Position numbers and translations under genes: made by a program. Source: Pigoraptor vietnamica (lineage: Eukaryota > Opisthokonta > Filasterea). Taken from it: 28,145 bases of DNA. Position 1 is the first letter of the stretch. The number at the start of each line of letters is the position of its first letter. The stretch lies in the NCBI GenBank assembly GCA_943704525.1, contig CALSCQ010001250.1:1-28145 (forward strand). Reading direction: 5' to 3'. Shown piece after piece: positions 10,496 through 19,462 of the stretch. The notes beneath the pieces were generated by a model, which was given only the letters and a program-made list of their open reading frames with translations, ran no database searches and was not told where the DNA came from.

Positions 10496-13400
10496 TCACG
10501 GGGCCTCCTCGACCGTGTGTGGGAGAGTGACGGTTGCGATCTCCTGTCCATCCGCAGCCACGTCCCATCGCTCCTCGGGGCGCTCTTCCTGTTGCGCACT
10601 CAGGGTGGGAAGGTTCCGGATTGTTTCGACCTCCTTTGGGAGCGACCCGACGCTTATCCGGTAGCTGTCCACGGCCGATCGCACGCTGGCGGACGCCAAG
10701 CTGTGCGAGCCAGTCCCGCTGTAGTCCCTGTACGCGAGCATCGCGATCAACATGGACGCGATGTTCTCGAGATAGACCGTCTCGTCGCCGCGTGCGAGCC
10801 TGAACAGCCCGAGCACGGCCTGGTTCTCGGCCGACACGAGCCCCTGCAGGAACTTCTCGTCGCCGGGCGTCAAAATTCCCTCGCTGAGGAACCTGTGCGA
10901 CGGACGCCGAGTGGTAGACGCATTAGGCACGGACAACAGCGCACACGTCGCACGCATCCCTTGCTCACTTTGAGAGCAGACTCGACGGCGTCGCCTCCTC
11001 CTGCCGACCGGCCGGCGAAAGCAGCGTCATCGATCGCTTGTGGTGGGGCGCCTTGGCTTCGGCGAGCGTCGCCTGTGCGCTTGCTCCGGTGTCTGAAGCA
11101 TGTGCTTCCGGGTGGCCGCCGCTGAGGATGTTCGACGTGGGCCGGCGCGGAGTGGTTCGCTTGGGCGTGACTGTGAGCGCAGAGTAGTCGTTGATTGTCT
11201 CGAGGAGGTCGCGGAGGCGCGTCGTCCGCCGGGCGTGCATGTCCTCCTCGTCGCGTATCATAACCTTGTACCTGGAAATATAACGCACGCAATCAATTGC
11301 GGATGTCGCGCCAAGAGTACGCGAGAGAGCGGGCTGTGTGCGTGAGGACGCGTGCGTGGGTGTATGAAATTGAAAGGTATTGCGCGCAGCACGTGCAGCA
11401 CAAGTCTGTCGAGTTACACGCGCGTGCGTGCCCTCCACTCACTTGAGGGATATGTAGACGATTCCGCCCACGACCAGCGAAATCCATCCGCACGGCAGCA
11501 CAATCACAAGCCACACGCCCTCGCCGTTGTCGCCCTCCGCCTCCCGTCCCATCACCACCACCTGCACCACAGCGCACGTTAGGGCATTGGACGCATTTCA
11601 AAAGACGGCGGCACATAGCAGTCACACAGACCCGTAAAAAACATACCCCAATTATATAGTCAGGACACACGCGCGCACGCATACACACCGCTGGGAGGAC
11701 ATGCACCAACAGAGCGCACAGTACGCACCGCAGTGAACGCGCCGAGGGCAAAGGCGATGGCGCGCAGGTGGTTGACCCAGTCGAGACCGCACGGGCGGAA
11801 GCGCAGAATGTACGTGAACGTTCCGAGCGTGAGGACGAACATGATGGCAAGGTGTGCCCACGGGACATTCCACAGGAACACGCGCGACACGACCATCGCG
11901 ATCTTGACCCACGACTCGAGCACAAAGAACGTGCGCGTGTAGCGAATGTCGAGATTGTCGAGGAGGTCCTGCCACAGCGGCGCCGTGTACAGCGCGAGCG
12001 GCCAGAAGATGAGGGCAACGAGGGAACACACGGCGTACGCCCAATGGATACCGCTCCAGCACGGCGTCTGCGGTGGCGGAGAGTAAGTGTGCGTTAGATG
12101 TGTGGCAGCAAAGCTCACGGGGTGAGCGCCAAACCGTCTGTGCGACTCTAATCCGAACCATGAGGCGCGTGGATGAGGAGGGCAAGATTGAAGCGTGTGC
12201 GCCTACGTCACAGGGCACAAAACACGTACGACCACATCTGCCACTTGCGCAAATGGCCCACCGTGCACATGCCCTCCGTCTCCATGAAGCCGCCCGCGTC
12301 AATGTACGAGCAGCGATAGCTCGCGAGGAGCGTCGAGAGAATGGGCATGTAGCCGATGGTACTCAGCACGGGGAGGAGGTACGTGCTCGGGAACATCAGC
12401 ACGCGGCCGATCGCGTTGCGCGAAATCGCAATGTCCGCATGCGTGAGCACGCACACGGCGTACGTCGTCCACACAAATGCACCGCAGAACATCAGCCAAT
12501 AGTACCTGGGTGTTGAGAGTGGGAGAGAGACGGGTGCGCATGTTAGACTCGTACTGGAGGCCACACGCACTTGCGAGACTTCGCACACCTACTGCAACGC
12601 ACACGGCCAATACGACGACCAACGCGCGCCACGCACCACTCAAACGAGAAATTGAGACCGCCCGCCGACGTTATTCGCCAGAGCGTCGCGGCGAGGCCGT
12701 AGTCGATCTGTGCGGCGAGGACGAGCTGCACAATCTGCACGCCCTCAATCACTATCATGCCGACTTGCAGCCAGTTGATCAGCGACGGCCGCATGAACGC
12801 CCGCTTGTTCTCCACCACGCGCGCGCCGTAGTGCGTGTACCCGAGCTGGCGCAGGCGATAGAGCACGTACGGCGGCATGAGATTGAACTCGGCCGATACG
12901 AAAATCGCCACGATAATGAGGAAAGCGACACCGCCCTTGTTGGCATGCACGGCGCGCGAGAGCCCCCTCAAAATTCCGCGCCCTTCCTGCTCCAGTAGGT
13001 CGCACGCCGGGACGACATACACAACCGCTGCGTCGGGCGGGGAGCTGTAGTTTCCAACAAAGAAAACCTTCGTCTCGGCGTAGGGACTGGACGCCGCCCC
13101 GCCCACCCCACCCACGAGCACGACCATAGGGCGAGGGTCCGGCGTGCACACGTCCACGACAAGGAACGCGGCCGTGTCGGGATATACGCACGCCTGCGCG
13201 TAATCCGCCTGACGCACACGCACGACAGCGAACGACTGCAGCGGTTGCGACAGCGAAAGTGTGCGCGCCGTGGGCAACCACGCGTTTCGAGACGCCGAAT
13301 ACAGGTACGATGCTGCGCTCGCGCCGGCTTCACCCACACCCCCAGTGAAGAGAATGCGCTCGGAATCGAGCAGAATCGCCGTGTGGCGATAGAGCTCCGG

Positions 13401-15035
13401 CGCCGCCACAGCCCCCAGGCGAAGGGTTGGCGACAGCTGCACCCACACACCCTGCGAGAGGCTGAAGATCCACGCGGCGTCCGACGCCGCGGTCACACCC
13501 TTGCCGCCGTGAAGGATCACGTGGGTTCCGTTAACCGCCACCAACACGGCACCCAGCAGCGGCGGGGGACGCGCGACAGACGAAATCGCGACCGTGTCCC
13601 ATGCCTCCGTGTCGAGGTTGAAGCGCAGCAGGTCGGACAGAAGTTCGCCCGACTGCGTGCGGCCGCCGTACACGAACACGGCGCCGCCCACCCGCGCGCA
13701 CGCGTGACTGTCGCGCGGGGTGCCCATGGACGACACCTGCGTCCACGGCCCGCCCGGCGTCAGCGACACGCGCCACGTGTCTCCCAGCACCACAGGGTCC
13801 ACTCCGGAGACTGTCTTTGTTCCCCCGAACACGTACATGCGCCCGTTGTGCGCAACGGCGCAATGGTACTTGCGCGCTGGCGGCAGAGGCCCCGTCGTGT
13901 TGAAGGGCTTCCAAGTCGGCATGTCGACGTCGAGCAGATACGTCGACGACAGCGAATTGCCGGTCGCAGCGTCCTCGCCCCCGAACACGAGAATGGAATC
14001 CGCGCCCGCGTCCACCGCCGTGTGCCCCGACAGACGCCGCGGAGGCTGGCCGTACGCAGGCAGTGTGACCCATGTCTCGTCGGTCGCGCGCTTTAGAGAG
14101 ACAAAATCGCCGTGGCTATCGACGCCAGAGAGAATGTTGCGCGAAGCGAGGCGCGAGACGTATTCGTCCACAATCTCCCGCCGGGGCTTGCTCACCGTCT
14201 GCAAGCAGCCGGTGGTGGAATCCACTTCGGACACGGACGTCGGCTGCAACAGCCGGTTGCACGTGGTCGTGCTCGAGCACGGCGACACCTGCACACCCCC
14301 CACGGCGGCATCCACGAGGCGATCGACCGCCTTGAACGGGGACCCCGCGACGACTTCTCGGAGTGAGAAGTACACGCCGATGTCCACTCTCTTCTCTGCG
14401 GAGGTGATGAGGAACTGCGCGCGCGGGTCCGACTGGTTCGCAAACGTCGTCAGCTTCTCGTCCGTATCGACCCCAATCACATACACGCCGTGGCCCGCGG
14501 CGTCAAAGATGGCGGTGGAAGACATGTGCCCCCCGACCCCGAATATGATCTCAACGCCCAGCGATATCATCCTGCGGGCGGGCGCACGCAGTGTCAGCCA
14601 CGGCGACCAATACACCCCTCGTCTCGTGAGGGCACGACGTGCGATGGACGCGGTATATGTGTGCATGGTTGGGGCGAGTGGAAGGGTTGGGCCGCAATTG
14701 CGTGGCAATGGAGACATAGCAACGAAGCGGCACAGGGGCATCTCACCTCGCGGTTGCGTTCCGCGCTATATCCTCATCCACGAACGACGGCACATACTGG
14801 ATGTGTATCACGCACGACGGGCACGTGCTCCGCGCGCCGAGATAGAAGCCGTTCGAGAGCTTCTTCACCGCAGCAAAGGGAAGCCCTGCGATGACGCCGA
14901 GCACGCCGTTCGACGAGAACAGACCCGCTGTGACGCCCGCGAGGAATCCGGCCTGAAAAACAACGCGACAGTGAGTTGCGGAACGGGGTTTGCGGTATAG
15001 CCGGAAAGCACACAGCATGCGCGCACGTGGCACAC

Positions 15036-15075
<40 letters not shown>

Positions 15076-15611
15076 ACACACACACACACACACACACACA
15101 GACACACACACACACCACCGAGGCGCATGCCCACCTCGTCTTCGGAGAACAGAACGCCTTGCACGTTCGTGACGCCCGGGGGTACGGGAGAGTCCACCAA
15201 CGTCCATGTCGTGTTGGGGTACGCAAGCGCGGCCTCCGTGGCCGACGCAGCAAACTGAAACCCCAGCGTAATATAGTGGCGGAAGAGACCGGACACGATG
15301 GCCGGGCGGAAGTCCTCTATTGTTATCGTTAGCGGCAGGGAGAAGTACACGCAGTTCGACGCCGGCAGTCCGGCCTCCGTCAGCGCCCGCGTGCATCCCG
15401 CGTACCCAAGCGCAACATAGGGCGCCACGCCGCCGTGCGAAAAATTCAAATTTCCCGCGCCGAACACCGCAACGCGAAAGTCTGGCGTGCGCTCCACGCG
15501 GGCGGCATCGGAGGGTATCGCAAGTGCGACTGCAAGCGCAACCGCCAGGCATGCGATGCCCACGTCGCCACACCGCCGTGCGACGTCCCTCATTTTCACC
15601 GCCGGTCGCAT
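10496..15611 (-). CDS. Receptor-like membrane protein: Bmp/PnrA-type domain, kelch propeller, polytopic region
   Basis: Eight exons join in frame to 1351 residues: 15611-15135, 14952-14747, 14571-12637, 12505-12226, 12067-11729, 11561-11443, 11271-10969 and 10892-10496. A second in-frame ATG at 15593 is an alternative start. After a signal peptide (IACLAVALAVALA), residues ~30-375 resemble the Bmp/PnrA/Med family of periplasmic nucleoside-binding proteins: FSEDEAGFLAGVTAGL, the VEIIFGVGG segment and GVYVIGVDTD. Residues ~394-680 hold about five kelch blades (NGRMYVFGG, GGAVFVYGG, ILFTGGVG). From residue 774 there are seven or eight hydrophobic helices (first GGVAFLIIVAIFVSAEF), then a ~230-residue cytosolic tail. 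By architecture it is a plasma-membrane sensor. Dictyostelium Grl receptors also join a Bmp domain to seven helices, but I see no class C GPCR signature here. The junction of exons 4 and 5 is the weakest splice call (GTGTTT donor). Confidence 0.85.
14955..15134 (-). repeat. Intron 1 of receptor-like gene with a long (TG)n tract on the sense strand
   Basis: The intron carries an almost pure CA dinucleotide run on the plus strand at 15031-15116, read as (TG)n in the pre-mRNA. It starts about 18 bases after the GTGGGC donor. Two interruptions split it. Intron placement is supported because exons 1 and 2 then join as EDE-AGFLAG, which matches the Bmp-family continuation. Confidence 0.9.
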
Positions 15612-16015
15612 TTTTGAGATAATAATGCGGCGGGGACCTACATTTGCTCCGGAAAGAGGCGTAGGCGCACGGCAGCAGTGGCGGAGACGGCGATTTGAGA
15701 GAGAGGAGAGGGGAACAAGCCGGCTTGACGATAAGAGACGAGGCTGTGATGATGCCCTCGACAGATTCTATGTGCGCACGCAATGTGTGGAAGAGAGCAA
15801 GCGTATAATTACGGGACAATAAACACGAGAGAGAGAAAAGGTAAGGTAAGGTACTGTCGCGGATGCCGGCGTGCAACACCACAGCTCGGACAATTTTCGT
15901 CCCGTTGGTGGGTGGCATTGGCACCAGGAGGTATTTATATTGCGCCAGCTGTGGGAATTTGCGAATAAAAAGTAACTGGTTTGAATACACAACGCCGGTG
16001 TGAACCAAATCATGG

Positions 16016-16029
16016 GCTACCATGGAGAC
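16016..16029 (+). promoter_or_regulatory. Candidate RFX X-box upstream of LRRC72-like gene
   Basis: GCTACCATGGAGAC matches 12 of 14 positions of the ciliary X-box consensus (GTHNYYATRRNAAC). The mismatches are at position 2 and in the second half-site. It lies about 400 bases upstream of the start codon of a cilium-associated gene. RFX factors control ciliary genes through such sites in animals. That this organism uses them is inference, and a 12 of 14 match can occur by chance. Confidence 0.3.
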
Positions 16030-16203
16030 GTAGTAGGTAATATCGCTATTAAGTATATTGCTACGAGCACCTGTATAGACGTAATGTATGCAATAATACT
16101 TAAATTGGAATGAATGCCAGTCCTATTATTGTCTCAGTATCGCAGCTGAAACACGCCGGTCCGCACATCTTCATTGGCGAACTCTCTTCCGAGCGTGCTG
16201 TGA

Positions 16204-16380
16204 GGCCACTGTCACCTTTCGTTAGCGTCGCGCGTGCTCATATCTCGGGTCTGTGCGTGTGCTGGCACTGTTATCTTTCGTTGGCGTCGTCGCGCGTGCT
16301 CATATCGCGGGTCTCTTCCAAGCTGTGAGCCAAACTTTCGTTGCCGTCGCTCGCATGCTCATATCTCAGGTCATGCGCGT
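16204..16380. repeat. ~60-bp imperfect tandem repeat, three copies, upstream of LRRC72-like gene
   Basis: The core CTTTCGTTRGCGTCG, followed by a CGYGTGCTCATATC motif and GGGTC, starts at 16216, 16275 and 16335. The preceding CACTGTYAYCTTTCG is shared by the first two copies. The spacing is 59-60 bp. The array ends about 50 bases before the start codon, so it lies in the likely promoter or 5' untranslated region and could hold repeated factor sites. Confidence 0.85.
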
Positions 16381-16431
16381 GCTTTGACGCAGTCGCTCTG
16401 AGGCGTGAGGCAGTCGCTCTCCTCTACCACT

Positions 16432-17947
16432 ATGGCGACGCAGGCACAGGCCAAGGGACCCGTGCCCGCAACAGCCAATCCTCAGACGGGCTCGCTGAGT
16501 CGTCTCGAGGCAACGCGGTCCATGTCAAAGCTCATTGCCGTCTCCATCGAAGATGTGCGTCTTTGTGCTGTTCAACGGCGGTGACTGCCGTGGATCTCTG
16601 CGCTTAACTGCAAGTGTGAATTTGTGCGCTAATTGCATGCGCGCTGTGAATGTGCGACCGGGGTCTGGGTTCGAATCTCACACACACACACACGCTTGCT
16701 CTTTTTCTTCCGAACTTCAGGTGATAAACGAGTATATGGAGCGCAATCGCCTGCGCAAACAAGACGAGATCACGGAGCTCTATGTGGGCGAGATGGGCCT
16801 CGAGTCCGTGCCCGACCTGGACAAGCTGTCGCAGCTGCAGGTGCTGTGGCTCAACAGAAACAAGGTGGGCTGACCGAATGCGTGTCACACGCAAAGCGCT
16901 TCCGCGGCAAGATTCATGCACGCAGCAGCAACTGTGACACGTCATCACGACGTCTGCTCCGTGATATAACTGCGCCTGCCTCGTCCCGCGACATGACTGT
17001 TGCTTTCAATCCGGACATTCGTTTGTCTAAATGCACTTGTCCTGTTTTTTGTTGTTGTTGTAATGTATCTAACACCGGGTTCTGCCGTGGTCGTGCCACA
17101 CAGCTTCGCACCCTCGAATTCCTGCGGCGCAACGTGCGGCTCAAGGAGCTCTACCTCCAACACAACCGCATTGGCTCGATAGCGACCGCCTTTCGTAACA
17201 TGCGGCACCTTCAGACGCTGTTACTGCAGGACAACCAGCTCCGCGGCCTCAAGGAAGTCGTTGCGGAGCTCAAACCTCTCTGCGAGCTGGAAATTCTGAG
17301 TGAGTGCGCGCTGGTCGTTAAAGTGCGTACTGGTTGTGTCTGTGTGAGTGTGACAGGTTGTGTTTGTGTGTGTGTGCGACTGCTTGCCCTCGCTTGGCGT
17401 CAGCGTGCTTGTGTTGCTGCGATTCGACGGTGTAGAAGCCTTTCGTCTGACTCAATTCGATTGCGCGCAGATCTTTTTGGCAATCCCGCCGCCCAAGAGA
17501 TCAACTACAGGTTGTACGTGGTGCACCACATTCCCTCGCTCAAGATTCTCGACCGAAAAGGCAAGCGCAAGGCGCATTGTGTGTCGCCTCTTGCTGCGTT
17601 GGGCAAAAGAGTGCCGAGAATTGACCAATTCGGGCCATTCACCGCTGCAGAAATCACAGAGGCCGAGCGGAACAAGGCGCGCGCGATGTTTGAGCCCGTG
17701 AGGGAAGGCATACGACAGTCCATTGCATTTGGGCGCCGCAGTGTTGGAAGCCCCTCGCCGACCCCGCAGTCGCAATCGAAGAGCCGCACGCGGACAAAGT
17801 TCTCGTCTATGCACGACGAGGAAAGGGTGGACTCGGGGCACGTCCGCTCGAAGCACAGCAGTCGCGGCAACAGCGCAAAGGATCTCTTCAAGAGCAGTAC
17901 GTATCAGAAATGGGTTATGTCATGGGGACTCGTATGTACGCGCGCGC

Positions 17948-17982
<35 letters not shown>

Positions 17983-18592
17983 GTGTGTGGGTGCGCGTGC
18001 TCAATTGACTGTCTTTGCAGAATTTGCCATTTCCCGCGCCGAGTATCTCGATGCGCTCACAACGGGCAACCCAAAAACGCTCGAGAACCTCATCAGTGGT
18101 CGACTGCTGGACGAAAAGTGGGTTTGTGCAAGCGGCTGTTGCTGTCTGTGGTTCCGCATACGACGGAGGCGCAAGGGTGTTCTACACATGTGTGAATCTA
18201 GTCTTTGCTATTACGACGCACTGACCCTTGCTGCGATGATGCGCGCTGCAGGGACCGTGCGCGCATTGCCACCATGGCGGAGGAAGTCCAGACTGCGGTC
18301 ACGGCGCGAATCCGCCGGCACTCTGTTATGGAATTCCACACATTCGACTGGTTCGAAGTCAACGAGAAGGCCCTGCCCGCGGAGGCTGCCGCCCGCGCCG
18401 TCAGCGTGCCCTTGCCATCGGTATGTGTGCGCAAGTCCTCTGTCGCATTGTCATATTCTGTCAATTTGCTCATTTTATTTTTTGATGGCGCAGATTCAAC
18501 AGCCCCAGAGCCAACAGCAGGCGGATGGGCAGCAGCCTGACAGCCCCGTGCGGGCGAGGAGGGGCTCCATGGTCAGCATTCGCCTTAAGTGA
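16432..18592 (+). CDS. LRRC72: LRRC72-like leucine-rich repeat protein, cilium-associated
   Basis: Eight exons join in frame to 387 residues: 16432-16554, 16721-16864, 17104-17299, 17471-17560, 17651-17896, 18021-18117, 18252-18420 and 18494-18592. Residues ~62-155 form SDS22-type leucine-rich repeats (LQVLWLNRNKL, LKELYLQHNRI, LQTLLLQDNQL). An LRR cap follows (NLFGNPAAQEINYRLYVV, PSLKILDRK). After the cap come EITEAER (from residue 185), IRQSIAFGRRS and, at 322-332, HSVMEFHTFDW. These match the order of segments I recall in animal LRRC72 (YRLYIIYHLPG, LLDRNQVTEKER, VQSIAFGG, a late RSVMTLTSMNW), so the assignment rests on more than the repeats. The role is unproven; the gene tracks with organisms that build cilia. 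The intron after 17560 starts GC rather than GT and is in frame without a stop, so retention would add 30 residues. Confidence 0.88.
17561..17650 (+). other. Candidate GC-AG intron, 90 nt, in frame
   Basis: The boundary AAAAG followed by GCAAGC fits the stringent context of known GC donors, and the segment ends CCGCTGCAG. Removal joins ILDRK to EITEAER, which restores the contiguous LRR-cap sequence seen in relatives. The segment length is a multiple of three and it lacks stop codons, so the retained form is also translatable. Confidence 0.7.
17936..17990 (+). repeat. (CG)n(TG)n alternating purine-pyrimidine tract in LRRC72-like intron 5
   Basis: A run of about seven CG dinucleotides passes directly into about fifteen TG dinucleotides inside the intron 17897-18020. 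This is a classic Z-DNA-prone composition. It begins about 40 bases after the GTACGT donor. Confidence 0.9.
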
Positions 18593-19462
18593 GCGTTCGC
18601 GTCGCGTGTGCGCGTGTGGCGTCATGAGTATGCCGGCGAGCGGCTGCTCGTATCATGTGCTGAGTCGCTTTGTTGCGTCGCACGCATCATGCATACAAGT
18701 TTTTGCGGTACAGAAGTACAGTAGGTTGTCCATGTCAAGTCGGATTGAGACCGCAAGCCTCGTTCAATGGCGCGCGCGATCCATATCCGTACACACAGGA
18801 ACATGAGTCACTACGCTCTCGGCACCGCCCACGTCGCACGTGCTCGTTCACCGAGGATTGTGGGGGCTAACACATTCCGGAGTTTCGGGAGCTGTGGCAC
18901 AGGGTCGGTAGGCCGGTGTTCCACGCGTGCTGATTGGCTGAGGCAGCTGTCGCACAGCACCGCAGACACGGAACAGAAATGGAACGAATAGGAAACCGCA
19001 AGATGGTGTCTCCGTCCTACGCGGGCGAAAGGAGGAGTCTGTGTGTGACAGGGAGGAAGGTGGGGAAGCGCAGATAGGCTGGCACGGCCGGTGTCACGGT
19101 CCGAATTTGTGCCACGGTGAGTCCGGACACTCTATATTAAGATTAAAGGGACGTCCTAAAAAGGAAAGAGCTCTATAAATGGACTGGATTTGCCGAAATA
19201 AATTCCAAAAATAAGTCTTGTGATCGGCGGTTACCCGCGGCTGTGTCGCTCGATGCAACATCCGGGTGTCACTGTCTGACGTTGCACCGTTGGCTCACAC
19301 AATCAACAGCACTGCGAATCCCTTGGTATAAAAGATGGACGCTGCGGGAGACTCCATCCATCAGAACAACAGCCTCTCTTCCCCTCCGCGAAAAGAACGC
19401 TCTGAAAGCAAGACATTCCGCTTCGTATTTCGTCGACGACTGCGCTCGTCTGTGTCGCAGAG
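18593..19462. other. Intergenic region between LRRC72-like and Kazal-domain genes
   Basis: This holds the 3' flank of the LRRC72-like gene and the promoter of the Kazal-domain gene. A CCAAT box in reverse (ATTGG) sits at 18933-18937, and a TATAAAT at 19174-19180 seems too far upstream to be the working TATA. The stronger candidate TATA box is listed separately. No ORF with recognisable content was found. Confidence 0.5.
19327..19333 (+). promoter_or_regulatory. TATA box of the Kazal-domain gene
   Basis: A perfect TATAAAA lies 130-136 bases upstream of the start codon of the Kazal-domain gene. Transcription would be expected to begin about 30 bases later, near 19357, giving a leader of about 100 bases. 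It is the only clear TATAAAA at a plausible distance from a start codon in this window. It suggests a strongly or conditionally expressed gene. Confidence 0.6.

Larger units (their letters stand above)
15612..16431. other. Divergent intergenic region (strand switch)
   Basis: This is the only place in the window where neighbouring genes diverge, so it should contain promoters in both directions. On the minus strand an ATATAAATAC sequence lies at 15931-15940, about 320 bases upstream of the receptor gene's start. An AT-richer stretch runs about 16030-16110. Towards the plus-strand gene there is an X-box-like site (16016-16029) and a ~60-bp tandem repeat. No ORF with recognisable content was found. 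Confidence 0.5.

Noticed and set aside
12208-12230. Alternative GTACGT donor two bases before the chosen exon 4 end of the receptor-like gene
   Set aside because: It is the stronger donor, but with the strong CCGCAG acceptor it breaks the reading frame. It works only with a weak GAG acceptor 16 bases further on, so the GTGTTT donor was preferred with reservation.
13720-15000. Open frame of 426 residues on the plus strand
   Set aside because: It is antisense to the kelch and Bmp exons. It has no domain, and the minus-strand reading gives clear family motifs.
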